DNA of 64,000 bases from Nitrospira sp. (lineage in GTDB: Bacteria; Nitrospirota; Nitrospiria; Nitrospirales; Nitrospiraceae), in assembly GCA_005116745.1 (NCBI GenBank), contig SWDS01000001.1:186001-250000 (forward strand), in the 5' to 3' direction. The notes below the pieces were generated by a model. The model did not search any database, was not told where the DNA came from, and worked only from the letters and a program-made list of their open reading frames with translations. Shown here piece by piece: positions 34,573 through 43,622 of this stretch; position 1 is the stretch's first letter, and the number at the start of each line of letters is the position of its first letter. The position numbers and the translations under genes are program-made.

Positions 34573-34620
34573 CGCCACGTACGATACGTGAAGCGCGGCA
34601 AAAAGACTATGCCAGGAGAA
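34508..34620. repeat. Direct repeat, right copy (5' end of aat)
   Basis: Mate of 33511-33623. The outer boundaries are sharp: identity begins at agcccttctgg and ends at caggagaa in both copies. Confidence 0.85.
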
Positions 34621-34755
34621 AGATGAAAGAGGCGTCGTCGCTCAGACTCAATCTTCGAGTCAGAGTCAGCTATCGATCCGTTCCGGTAGTACACGACTGC
34701 TCTCGGATAGCGCGGCCATCAGGGATTCTCCTGAACGCTTAAGCCATTGTCGCCC

Positions 34756-35016
34756 TCACTGATAGACCATCCAATACGAGCGCATCCCGTCACGCTCAGC
34801 AAGCGTCTGGCAGTGTACCTCAGTCTGGCATGGCCGCTCGCGTGAACCCTGGGCTGTCATATCGTTACCGCGCGTATAATCCACAACGTATTCCGTGCGG
34901 GGCGCGGAGCAGCCACTTAGCGACAGGATCAGCCACAGCAACGCGCCGAGTGCGAGAGCACCTTTGCACCCATTATGAAGCCCATGACCCTCTTGGGATT
35001 GCATGAATGTGAACAT
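34756..35016 (-). CDS. Small lipoprotein, 86 residues
   Basis: A signal with the hydrophobic core LALGALLWLILSLSG ends in a lipobox (LSGC), followed by a 50-residue polar tail with two cysteines. The ATG at 35016 has AGGAGG six bases before it. I do not recognise the family. It is transcribed towards the aat repeat copy and has no neighbour in the same unit. Confidence 0.7.
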   Translation of the reverse strand: MFTFMQSQEGHGLHNGCKGALALGALLWLILSLSGCSAPRTEYVVDYTRGNDMTAQGSRERPCQTEVHCQTLAERDGMRSYWMVYQ

Positions 35017-35487
35017 CGTTGCCTCCTTTCCGAGCGAGTAAATAACAATAGATATTGACCAATAAGCCGGTGCGGCAGACTTCCATCCTGCCCTAATCTT
35101 CACGAGATCCAAACCCGCATTTGGAGTGGCTCTACCCCCCTTCTAGTGAGTGCCGTGAGCCCCTCCAGCAAGCGGCTCAGAGGCTTCCTCCCTTGGTGGA
35201 GGTGGTAGCTCCATTGCCTACTCGTCGAGTTGTTGCGCCATCTGCTCCCGCGTCCGCTCAAGAATCGATACAGTGCGTACAAAAACGAGTTCTATTCCAT
35301 TAATGAGAGGCCAGCTCTGTCTTGTACGAACCAGGCAGGTCTCATGGAGACTGGCAGGCCTGTGCAGTCGGCTAGAGATGTGGATCTTCTCAGGGGAGAG
35401 GGCTTACGCTGATCCGGATAAGAATCTGCGATCAAGGGATATGGCTGAACCGGCAGAAAACTGGAAAGCACCGTCAGGACAAAGATG

Positions 35488-35513
35488 CCGGAGCCGTTTG
35501 GACACGGCTCCGG
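35488..35513 (-). terminator. Strong hairpin after the small membrane gene
   Basis: A perfect 10-bp stem (ccggagccgt and its complement) closes a six-base loop, 74 bp after the stop of the minus-strand gene at 35587. The following minus-strand bases are only moderately T-rich. Confidence 0.5.
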
Positions 35514-35586
35514 TCGGTCTTCCCGTCCTGGCGGCAGGCACTCACTTCATCACACTATATAGTTGCGGCAATTCGCTACTAACGGC

Positions 35587-35715
35587 TCATCCCATGAAAC
35601 CGGCGGACAGGAGCGCAAATACAATAATCCCGATAAACAGCGCGGCATACAAATAGACCCATCCTGGCTCATGAGTTAGGTCGTCCTTTATATCCTTTAA
35701 GTGTAGATCATTCAT
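35587..35715 (-). CDS. 42-residue single-pass membrane protein
   Basis: The ATG at 35715 is preceded by AAGGAGGT with ideal spacing. The product starts MNDLHLKDIKDDL, then one membrane helix (WVYLYAALFIGIIVFALLSAG), and ends FMG. The strong ribosome site, a clean helix and a following hairpin make a genuine small gene likely. Such small helices often sit in larger membrane complexes, but the partner is unknown. Confidence 0.65.
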   Translation of the reverse strand: MNDLHLKDIKDDLTHEPGWVYLYAALFIGIIVFALLSAGFMG

Positions 35716-36236
35716 AGAACACCTCCTTGTGTGAAACCTCCTATGTTCCGTAGAAGAGTGTTTGGATCATCCTCTTATGTTGAGTACATGCTAATAAACG
35801 GAAGGTTCTTTCGCTATCGCTCAGAAGAGTGAATTTTCGGCTACACCGAATGGGTGAGGGGATCGGTAAGCACAAGAAGGATCAATGGGACTTGAGGTAT
35901 GTAAAAATAGCCTCCATGGGACGCAAACCGGTCGATCGCCGAATTGAAAAGCAGCCATTCAACGTCTGCGTTCTTATGGTAGGAGGTCGAGGTTATGACC
36001 AGAGTAGTGCTCTGCTGCTGCATGCATTTCCCTGTCGTAGGCTTGTCTTAGCTCTGCGTGCATTCTCCTGCCCCTGACAATCAACCAGACCTGTATACCG
36101 AAAGAACTTCGACCATGTTACGGCCTATGCTGAATTGGAGATGCACGAAAACCCTCCGACTCATTGACGAGCCGACCTCGAGACGTACTCCGACTTGGAA
36201 GCGGTCAAAACATGGTTCAGAAACATCTGTTTTGAA
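35716..36236. other. 521-bp gap without a supported gene
   Basis: Short frames exist on both strands but none has a ribosome site together with protein-like composition. The left end must hold the promoter of the 42-residue gene. Confidence 0.5.
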
Positions 36237-36686
36237 TCATTGTGTCGCATCTGATGCCTGATGTTTTACGGGTCGGATAAGATTCGGCTTTCCCTCTTCA
36301 CCGACGAAGACCACCAATAATCTCAACGGTATCTCACCTAAATTCTTTGCGCTATGCACGGTGTTCACAACTTCCAGAAACCCGCTCCCAGCGTTAAATG
36401 TCTGTCGAGCGCCATCCTCAAATTCCACCGTCATAGTTCCCTCAAGGACGTGGACGTAGCTGGGCACGGCATGCATGTGACGACCATTCTCCTTCCCCGG
36501 TTGGATTTCGACCAGGACCGAGGCCATTTCCGCCTTGTCGGTTTTGGGATATTCGATCTTCTGGCCACTGATCGTCGTGGAACCTTTCATCACCGCTGTC
36601 ACTGTGAAATCTTGTGGCTCTGCACGCACTGAGACGGTCGTCTGGACCAACCCCAGAATCAAGAGGACTGAGAAAATGATTCTCAT
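36237..36686 (-). CDS. Exported cupin-domain protein
   Basis: An N-terminal signal (MRIIFSVLLILGLVQTTVSV) is followed by one cupin barrel: the first motif is PGKENGRHMHAVPSYVHVLEG with two histidines, and the second is NAGSGFLEVVNTVHSAKN. Small exported cupins bind a metal or a ligand, often without known activity. The start is at 36686, with GGGGG upstream. The length is 149 residues. Confidence 0.85.
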   Translation of the reverse strand: MRIIFSVLLILGLVQTTVSVRAEPQDFTVTAVMKGSTTISGQKIEYPKTDKAEMASVLVEIQPGKENGRHMHAVPSYVHVLEGTMTVEFEDGARQTFNAGSGFLEVVNTVHSAKNLGEIPLRLLVVFVGEEGKPNLIRPVKHQASDATQ

Positions 36687-37635
36687 CGTCGTACCCCCAT
36701 GAGCATGTGTTGTTGAACCGAAGAACGCGCATGCCCCACACCCTTGGAAGCCGTAGTAAGCCATCGCGCACCAGCACCATCCCATTGAGTCGGGCATCCA
36801 CTTCAACAACGGGGATGGTACCACAGTGACAGTTCGTCATTGTTATTATGAGTAGCTGGACCGGAGCGGGCTCTATCTGTCCTCTTGGCCGTCAAGGTGT
36901 ACCGAGGCGGCTGGCAGGGGTTTCGGGCTCGGATCGCCACCGAGAACTAGAGGCCACACCAGCACTCACGAATGTGGAACGGAGTAAGCCCACACTCCTC
37001 TTTGCAGCGCGTGGCGGTTCGCTTTGCGGAAAGTGTTTGAAGGGCATGCGAACGTCTCAAATTGGCCGTTCTGCGACCGTCGGTGGCCGACCCAAAGCAT
37101 AAGTACACGACTGACTGCTACCAGCAAGTCAAATTGAATGACGTGATCAAGACCGAAGCGACTTTTGGAAGCATCCTTCACATCTCACTCCCAAATCCCA
37201 TCGGCTGAGATCATGGTGATGGTCGTAGTTCAGACTTGGCGCTAACCGTGGTATGTCGTCCGATTCCCTGATTTTTATTTGTCTCGCCTTTCGAAACGAC
37301 CTGTCCGAATGAGGCAAACAGCCAGGTCACAACGGTGCTGAACCACTCTCTTAGTACCGAATTGGATTCACCTCATGAATCTCTTTCGATACACACCCTT
37401 GGAATCAGGAGATGTGCGGAGTACGAGCACTCTTACTCAGCAATACGTAGAACGTTGAAAGCATTGAGATTACGGATGCCATCAAGTGACTCGATGCTCC
37501 TGTTCCCATAGTGGCATCTAGCTTGCTATGACGAATGTGGAATCGAACACGAGGCACGATACTCACTGGTCTGTGAAGCGCAGCCCGATCAGACGCTGAG
37601 GCGTTACCAGACAACCAACATAAGGAGCTAAAATT
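36687..37635. other. 949-bp gap without a supported gene
   Basis: Frames here are short, arginine-rich or lack ribosome sites on both strands. The end near 37600 supplies the ribosome site (AAGGAG) of the next gene. It may be decayed DNA next to the accessory cluster. Confidence 0.5.
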
Positions 37636-37911
37636 ATGGCTAAGGGCGATCAAATTAATCTCAAACCTCATTTCAAGGAAGAAAAGCTCCCGTGCGAAGG
37701 AACAGTTGGCGACCTGTTTGTGTTCACCCCTTTGGGCGAGGGTGACGTGGACAGCAGAAAACAAGGCAGTGCAAGCTTGTGGTTTTGCACCAAGGGAGAT
37801 GAGGGAAACAACAAAGCGATTTGGCTACGGGTTAAATTCGACGGCCAAATGACCTGCTCGGTGCCTCCACCCATACCGCCGCAAGATCATCCAGATCTCC
37901 AGCAGAGGTAG
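37636..37911 (+). CDS. Hypothetical protein of the repeat-protein cluster, 91 residues
   Basis: The protein begins MAKGDQINLKPHFKEEKLP and has a short beta-rich domain (VGDLFVFTPLGEGDVD, ASLWFCTKGDE, AIWLRVKFDGQMTC) with a proline-rich tail. AAGGAG lies eight bases before the ATG. I do not recognise a family. It is 49 bp before the next gene in the same direction and is probably co-transcribed with it. No signal peptide is seen. Confidence 0.7.
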   Translation: MAKGDQINLKPHFKEEKLPCEGTVGDLFVFTPLGEGDVDSRKQGSASLWFCTKGDEGNNKAIWLRVKFDGQMTCSVPPPIPPQDHPDLQQR

Positions 37912-37960
37912 GTCGATTCCGTTCGGAAGTGGATAATTTAAATGGAAAGGATGTCTCAGA

Positions 37961-38965
37961 ATGAAACCATACAAGGGAAAATTCACTAGCGAAACACAAA
38001 CCTCAGAACCAGCTATCTTCGCTTCTTCTGATGGGGAAGGGGTGCATGGAGAATCTACATCAGTCGGAGTTGCCGCCATCGCGGGCGTTCAACTGAACAC
38101 GACTTCCACCAGCAATGGCGCTGGCATCTATGGTGAGTGTCGTGGTGGCGGTGCCGGCGTCGTTGGTGTGAATGATGTAGTCACGTCCGGTGGCCCAAGC
38201 GGTCGAGGCGGTTATTTTAGGAGCCAACAGAAAGAGGGTATCCTTGCCGAAACAAAGTCGCCCACGGATGCCGCCATCGCGGGCCTTCAAAATAACCCTA
38301 GCGGCACGGGTGCGGCAATCTACGGTCAATGCATAAGTGGCCCAGGCGGACTTTTCAAGAGCGAACAGCAAGAGGGTATCCATGCTGAAACAAAGTCGCT
38401 CACGCATGCCGCCATCGCGGGCTTTCAGAATAACCCGAACAGCACGGGTGCTGCAATCTACGGTGAATGCATAACGGGTGTAGACGGCAAGCCTGGAACC
38501 GCTGGATTCTTCGTAGGCAATGTCGTGGTCACTGGTGACATCTCACTCCCGGGCGCAGACTTCGCGGAAGATTTCACTATCAAGGATGAGGTGTTCGCCG
38601 AACCTGGTACAGTCATGGCGTTGAATAGCACTGGTGAATTGGTGCCGTGCGTTGACCCATATGAAAAGAGAGTTGTCGGGGTCGTTGCCGGTGCCGGCTC
38701 CCACCGCACTGGAATCATCATGGACAAGCAGGAGAAGAGCGCTGTCCGCCGCCAGCCAATCGCGCTTGTGGGAAAGGTCTTCTGCAAAGTCGATGCAAGT
38801 TATGGATCAATAGAGGTTGGTGATCTGCTGACGAGCTCGGCGACACACGGCCATGCAATGAAAGTCAGTAATCCAAATCGTGCATTCGGCTCCGTCCTTG
38901 GCAAGGCGATGGCCCCGCAGGGCAAGGGCCTCGGACTCATTCCAATATTGATTTCGCTACAATGA
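37961..38965 (+). CDS. Repeat protein with a phage-tail-like C-terminal domain
   Basis: The first ~190 residues carry about three copies of a ~45-residue unit with the core AAIAG...GAAIYGECISG...GLF. The repeat is visible in DNA too (tgccgccatcgcgggc three times). The C-terminal half (DFAEDFTIKDE, GTVMALNSTGELVPC, VGVVAGAG, ALVGKVFCKVDASYG, GDLLTSSATHGHAMK) resembles the self-cleaving peptidase-G2-like or chaperone domains found at the end of phage tail proteins. AAGGA precedes the ATG. There is no signal peptide, so export would need another route or a contractile system. Confidence 0.75.
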   Translation: MKPYKGKFTSETQTSEPAIFASSDGEGVHGESTSVGVAAIAGVQLNTTSTSNGAGIYGECRGGGAGVVGVNDVVTSGGPSGRGGYFRSQQKEGILAETKSPTDAAIAGLQNNPSGTGAAIYGQCISGPGGLFKSEQQEGIHAETKSLTHAAIAGFQNNPNSTGAAIYGECITGVDGKPGTAGFFVGNVVVTGDISLPGADFAEDFTIKDEVFAEPGTVMALNSTGELVPCVDPYEKRVVGVVAGAGSHRTGIIMDKQEKSAVRRQPIALVGKVFCKVDASYGSIEVGDLLTSSATHGHAMKVSNPNRAFGSVLGKAMAPQGKGLGLIPILISLQ

Positions 38966-38993
38966 CACCACTGGCAAGATGGAGTACTAGATT

Positions 38994-40325
38994 ATGGAAA
39001 ACGTGAAGCACCATGTGAGGGCGAGCGGCCACAGCAGCCTTCGCGGCTTCTTCGGTTCTGACAGCGTTGCATTCGATCCCTCCAGCCCCAGCCTGCGAGA
39101 AAACATCGCAAAGGCGAAGGCACAAGTGATTTATAATCTCGCCACCGGTGCCACTGGCGATGACCAGGAAGACGCGATCAAGGATCATATGGTTAGATCA
39201 GAGAATAGTTACGAACTCATCAAAATGCTTCGTGCCATTGATGGGTGGGCGGGGCTTGATGACGAACTGCCTGAAGGACACCTTGATCCTATCGCTAAGA
39301 CGATCGCTCAGGTGCTCGACCAGCGAGACTATGAAGTGTACAAGTTGATTCGACGCTACCTCAGCCTGCTCGACTATGAAGCAAGCCCCAATCTTGGAGA
39401 CTGCTTTGTGCGGCTACTGCTCTGGCCCAGAGAGTTTCAAAACAATGAATTTGACTTCCTCCTCGACCGCAAGGCGGAGCTTTTAAAAACAATCACCACC
39501 GCCAGCATGCGTGAACGATCCAATATGGTAGCTGCAGCGAAAATCGATCCAGCCGCCGTAATCGGGCAGTACATCGTGGCGACACCCCATCGTTCTACCG
39601 ATCTGGTCGCCTTGATGCACGAAGTCAACTATACAACACGCATTTGTTCCTTCCTGGTGAGGCTGGATTACCAACCACTCTATAATGTGATCGCAGAGAT
39701 GGTCGACCCTGCCAAGACAAATTCTGAGCGCACCGCCTGCTGGGACACGTGCAGGCGCCTACGACTAAAAGAATTCCCAGCCGCAGCAAAGGCGGTCGAA
39801 GTAGTGGGTAGCAACGAAGCGAAGTCTACCGTCAACCGATTCATGGGAGCACTTGACGCGGCGATTGCCAATTTTCCACCGACACTGCCGGCACCGACCG
39901 CTGTGGGAGCGATAGTGGCGGCGCTGGGTAATGCAGGTAACACCCTGAGTGACCTCCGTACCGCAATTACCAATCTGCCGGATGCATTGGCCGGTGCTAT
40001 CACCATATCAAACATCTTTGGCGCAGACCGTGATGACAAAGCACGACAACTCATAGGAGAACTTGACACTCAGGGGTGGCTCTCAAGCCTAGCGTTCACA
40101 ATCAAACTCGAGATGGTGAACTGGCTGCTGTCCTCTCCTGGCCTGGTAGACGTTACCACCGATGATGAGGAAAATGCGATCAACAGCGTTATGCAGGCTG
40201 CTAAAGACTATGACCAAGCCGAACTCTACCAACTGGCACGAGCCGCAGGCTGGGAGTCGCTCTACTCAAACGTTAATGGTGATCAGTACGATACGCTGGA
40301 AAACATCTTAAATCAGCCGGTGTAG
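38994..40325 (+). CDS. Helical protein with twin GDD-type motifs, 443 residues
   Basis: I do not know this family. The N-terminal part has AKAQVIYNLATGATGDDQEDAI and the C-terminal part has the comparable WLLSSPGLVDVTTDDEENAI, each followed by helices ending in a GW motif (IDGWAGL and AAGWESL): an internal duplication. The middle is helical with an alanine-rich segment. The ATG has GGAG nine bases upstream and lies 28 bp after the repeat protein, so it belongs to the same unit. No signal peptide or membrane helix is seen. Confidence 0.75.
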   Translation: MENVKHHVRASGHSSLRGFFGSDSVAFDPSSPSLRENIAKAKAQVIYNLATGATGDDQEDAIKDHMVRSENSYELIKMLRAIDGWAGLDDELPEGHLDPIAKTIAQVLDQRDYEVYKLIRRYLSLLDYEASPNLGDCFVRLLLWPREFQNNEFDFLLDRKAELLKTITTASMRERSNMVAAAKIDPAAVIGQYIVATPHRSTDLVALMHEVNYTTRICSFLVRLDYQPLYNVIAEMVDPAKTNSERTACWDTCRRLRLKEFPAAAKAVEVVGSNEAKSTVNRFMGALDAAIANFPPTLPAPTAVGAIVAALGNAGNTLSDLRTAITNLPDALAGAITISNIFGADRDDKARQLIGELDTQGWLSSLAFTIKLEMVNWLLSSPGLVDVTTDDEENAINSVMQAAKDYDQAELYQLARAAGWESLYSNVNGDQYDTLENILNQPV

Positions 40326-40347
40326 CGATTGCAGTGCTGCCTGGGGC

Positions 40348-40599
40348 ATGTTGCTCTTCACGGAGGAAGATTCTGAGGCAGGATTCACTACCACATCTTG
40401 GCGCAACATCGTGGTTGAGGAAGGTCCAAACAATTTCGGGGCGTATGTTGCCGATCTCCCCGGATGCGTTGCCGTAGGGAGATCCGAAGAAGAAGTCTTA
40501 CACCTGATTCACGAAGCTATCGAGTTTCATCTTGAGGACACCGACGACCTGAAGGGGTCAGGTCTATCATTTAGACAGCTTCCTGCTCGCCGCGCTTGA
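40348..40599 (+). CDS. HicB-like antitoxin, no HicA partner
   Basis: The centre of the 83 residues fits HicB: VVEEGPNNFGAYVADLPGCVAVGRSEEEVLHLIHEAIEFHLED. It appears here as NNFGAYVADLPGC and EVLHLIHEAIEFHLE. The start is poorly supported and the first ~20 residues are not family-like; the real start may be near 40411. The final ~9 codons run into a transposase remnant on the other strand. No hicA frame lies beside it, so it may be an orphan or a relic. Confidence 0.65.
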   Translation: MLLFTEEDSEAGFTTTSWRNIVVEEGPNNFGAYVADLPGCVAVGRSEEEVLHLIHEAIEFHLEDTDDLKGSGLSFRQLPARRA

Positions 40600-40720
40600 G
40601 CCGCCGACTCACCGTCACCTCATGGATGCCCAGGTACTCCGCAATCTCCCGCAAGCGCTACCCATACTGGCGATAGGCCACCGCGATCAGGTGTGCCTCG
40701 GGCCCTCCTCGGTCGCCCGT
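40571..40720 (-). pseudogene. Transposase remnant (REP-associated type), C-terminal end
   Basis: On the minus strand the translation reads AVAYRQYG, a stop, then RLREIAEYLGIHEVTVSRRLKR, and ends at TAA at 40571-40573. This helix-turn-helix end (EIAEYLGIHEVTVSR) closes many REP-associated tyrosine transposases. An internal TAG and the missing catalytic part make it a scar. Confidence 0.55.
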
Positions 40721-40877
40721 TATTGGCGGCGTTAGTACGACAGGGCTGAGGACCGCTTTATGGCCGTACGATCTCAGCGGCGAACTTCCGCTTCTGGCCG
40801 GAAGCGGACTTTAGCGAGACTCGAGTTCATCTGACATGGTCTGTCCGATGAAGTGACGATGAATACAAATGAGGTGA

Positions 40878-42584
40878 CTACTCCTTGGATTTCTCAGTCG
40901 CGGCTAGGATGGGCTGGAACATCGGATCGGCGTCGAGCACGGCCTTCAATCCCTCACTCGCGAGGAAATACCGCCAGACCTCATCATCTTTTCCTGGTAT
41001 GTCGTCAAACCAGCGTTTGGCCTCAGTCAAGTGCTGTAGCATCTTCCCTTTATCCCCGTAGCCCGGCATGAAAATCATGCTGTAAGCCATGGTGTATTCC
41101 GCGAGAAACTTGTCGAGCGGCAACTCGGCGAGGGCCGATGAGGCCTGAGCATCCTCGTACGCTCGGACGCTGTCGGGGTCGTGCAAGATCCGATTCCAGG
41201 CCACTTTGTTGATGCGGGACCAAGCCAGCTGTAGGAGCGCTTCAGCCTTGGGTGTCTTTCGGTCAGCTGGAATGTCTTTGACCAACGCTTCGAACGTCTC
41301 GATCATCGGAATCTGGTCATTGTTCCAGCGATAGGCCATGCCGAGCCGGAAGCGGGCATCCAACTGCTCAGGATGGGTGTTCGCAAGGGTTTCCAACGCA
41401 GGCAACAGCCGGTACAGGAAGTCTGCCGGGGTCGGTTGTGAGAATCCGCCCATCTCCATGCCGTTTGCGAGGTCGAGGCGACCGGCAGTCGCATAGGTGT
41501 TCCAATAGAACTCATTGACGGTCAGCGATAACGCCGGATCCTTGACGGTCAGTTTGTGGCTCTGGGCGGCTTCTCGAAGCAGGACCGCATAGAGATGTCT
41601 GCTCAGAACTGTCAGCGCATCGACCTGATGCGGATCGATGATCAGGATGCGATTGAGCAGGGCGACGCGATCGCGTAATTCAGGAAACGCGGCGGCGCGA
41701 GCAGCAGCGGCGGTCAGCGTTCCTGGCTGAGCTTCAGGACCCCACCGGACAATAGAGTCCGGAAGGGCGCGACTGATCTCCGTCGTGAACGGTAGCTTGT
41801 CGGCCACCATGCCCGCTGCTTCAGGTGTGGTGGCAACAGGGAGGTGGAAGACAGCCGTGTCGCGTGGGAACCCATGGGCTCTGAGTCCGGTGAAGATCAC
41901 CCATTGTGTGGTGATGGATTTCATGGCGCGTCGCTCGCGTGTGATCGTGTTCGTCCACTGGACCGTGCCCGGACGGTACATCACCGGCGAGGTGAGAGGG
42001 TCATGATAGTGGACGGTCAGCGCGACCAGCGTGGTCGGGACTCCGATGACTTTCCCGTTCGGCTTCAGTCGGAAGGACCCGTTGGGGATCGGATGGACGT
42101 CGCTCACCGTAAGATGAAGGCCTGTTCCGGGCGGCGAGATTCCCAGCGCATCCATCACAAAGGCGGAGGCAGGAGCGCGGGACAGGTTATCTCCATAAAA
42201 TACGAGCGGACCGGTACTGGGCCAGAGGACATTCATCCCAATATCCGACCGTTTCATAAACGGGGCATGAGCTGCGGTCAGCTCTTGCCAACAAGCCTCA
42301 TGGGAGGTGTCCGTTGCCGGAGGGTTTGGAGAGCTGGCCGACAGCACCTTCAGGAGCTTGTATTGACACGCGAAGTCCAGTTGCCCTGTCGTGATTTTGT
42401 CGCCTTGAGCGATCGCTTCGGCATAGCGAACGGCTGTATCGACGGCGGCCTTGTGGGCGGTCTTGTGTTGAGTTGCCTTGTGAGGAGGTTTGGACGCCGC
42501 AGTCACAAGGTCAGGCAGGGTCGTCTCAACGGCCGTCAGTAGTCCTAACAGGAGTAGCATTCGAAGTAAGAGGTTTTTAGTCAT
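40878..42584 (-). CDS. Exported protein with helical repeats, downstream of an ECF sigma operon
   Basis: A signal peptide (MTKNLLLRMLLLLGLLTAV) precedes ~545 residues of unknown family. The first half includes NVLWPSTGPLVFYGDNLSR and PNGKVIGVPTTLVALTVHYHD. The second half holds TPR-like helices (DARFRLGMAYRWN, AEALLQLAWSRIN). It is the last gene of the sigma / anti-sigma unit, 27 bp behind the anti-sigma gene, so it is likely made under control of that sigma factor and acts in the periplasm. Confidence 0.75.
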   Translation of the reverse strand: MTKNLLLRMLLLLGLLTAVETTLPDLVTAASKPPHKATQHKTAHKAAVDTAVRYAEAIAQGDKITTGQLDFACQYKLLKVLSASSPNPPATDTSHEACWQELTAAHAPFMKRSDIGMNVLWPSTGPLVFYGDNLSRAPASAFVMDALGISPPGTGLHLTVSDVHPIPNGSFRLKPNGKVIGVPTTLVALTVHYHDPLTSPVMYRPGTVQWTNTITRERRAMKSITTQWVIFTGLRAHGFPRDTAVFHLPVATTPEAAGMVADKLPFTTEISRALPDSIVRWGPEAQPGTLTAAAARAAAFPELRDRVALLNRILIIDPHQVDALTVLSRHLYAVLLREAAQSHKLTVKDPALSLTVNEFYWNTYATAGRLDLANGMEMGGFSQPTPADFLYRLLPALETLANTHPEQLDARFRLGMAYRWNNDQIPMIETFEALVKDIPADRKTPKAEALLQLAWSRINKVAWNRILHDPDSVRAYEDAQASSALAELPLDKFLAEYTMAYSMIFMPGYGDKGKMLQHLTEAKRWFDDIPGKDDEVWRYFLASEGLKAVLDADPMFQPILAATEKSKE

Positions 42585-42611
42585 GATAAAAAAGAGTCAC
42601 GCTGTTGTGGG

Positions 42612-42917
42612 TTATCGAGACGAGGCGGTTTTCAGAATTTTCTCACGCATCGACGCCCGGTCGGCTGTCGATAGCGTCGGGGCCGGACTGTGGCGACAGA
42701 GCGATACGGTTTGGCGCAACGACATCACGAAGGTTTCACAATTAGGACAAGCACCCAGATGTTGACGAATTTCTTGGCAAATATTCGTGGACAGTTCGTC
42801 ATCGATATAGGCGGACAACTGGCGCAGGATGCGCAGACATCGGCTTTTCCCATGCGTGTGTGGCTGCCCAGTCGTGGAAGCCTGCCGCTTCGGTTTGGAC
42901 GCGCTACGCTGTGCCAT
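42612..42917 (-). CDS. Anti-sigma factor with zinc-finger (zf-HC2) domain
   Basis: The pattern CLRILRQLSAYIDDEL followed by HLGACPNC is the zinc-binding anti-sigma domain (H-x3-C-x2-C). Proteins like this bind and hold an ECF sigma factor. There is no membrane helix in the 101 residues, so it is soluble and may sense the redox state or metal in the cytoplasm. It lies 17 bp behind the sigma gene. Confidence 0.88.
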   Translation of the reverse strand: MAQRSASKPKRQASTTGQPHTHGKSRCLRILRQLSAYIDDELSTNICQEIRQHLGACPNCETFVMSLRQTVSLCRHSPAPTLSTADRASMREKILKTASSR

Positions 42918-42934
42918 ATGGAGCAGTCCCTCCG

Positions 42935-43564
42935 TTACCCACGTGGGTCGTGGTTGTGATCAGTGAGTGGTTCACCGAGGCCTCGCGCACTGAGTTGACG
43001 GCGTACAAACAGTCGAGCCCGGTGCAAGCGCGATTTCACCGCGCGCTCGTTCAAGCCCATGATGGCTCCGACTTCCTTGGCGCTGACCTCTTCCATGTCG
43101 CGAAGCACCAAGACGGTTTTGTACTTCTTCGGTAACTGGTTGATCGCAGCATCGAGCGCGGCTCGCAATTGCTTATTGTGGAGCGCGGCTTCAGGGCTGA
43201 GTCCATCGATCGGAATTTGCAAACGGAACTCGCCATCAGATGTCGGGATGAATTCCTCGAGGGATAACTCTCGTTCCGGGGCACCTTTCCGTCTGCGCCG
43301 CATGCGCAGGCATGCCCGTGAGGCGATGGTATAGAGCCACGTCGAAATCTTGGCGTCACCACGGAACTTGTCGAAGCCTCGATAGGCATTCAAAAAGGTC
43401 TCTTGTACCAGATCTTTCGCCGCTTCCGGTTCGCCGCACAAACGATGGGCGAAGCGATAGATGAGGTCTGCATGATCCTTGTACAGCGTATCAAAGTTCT
43501 TCACGGATTGAGGATCCATGGAGGACGAGGCCCGCGAGCGGCGAATTGTGGATGCGGCATTCAT
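42935..43564 (-). CDS. ECF-type RNA polymerase sigma factor
   Basis: Region 2 is seen as LYKDHADLIYRFAHRLCG, DLVQETFLNAYRGFDKFRG and STWLYTIASRACLRMRRRR. Region 4 follows as INQLPKKYKTVLVLRDMEEVSAKEVGAIMGL then KSRLHRARLFVR. It would direct transcription of stress or envelope genes. The start is either 43564 or the inner ATG at 43519, neither with a good ribosome site. The anti-sigma gene follows directly. Confidence 0.92.
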   Translation of the reverse strand: MNAASTIRRSRASSSMDPQSVKNFDTLYKDHADLIYRFAHRLCGEPEAAKDLVQETFLNAYRGFDKFRGDAKISTWLYTIASRACLRMRRRRKGAPERELSLEEFIPTSDGEFRLQIPIDGLSPEAALHNKQLRAALDAAINQLPKKYKTVLVLRDMEEVSAKEVGAIMGLNERAVKSRLHRARLFVRRQLSARGLGEPLTDHNHDPRG

Positions 43565-43622
43565 ATGCAGCGAAGTCTACGAGGGGATTAAAAAGAGAGT
43601 CAAGACGAAGCCTCGACGGTGA

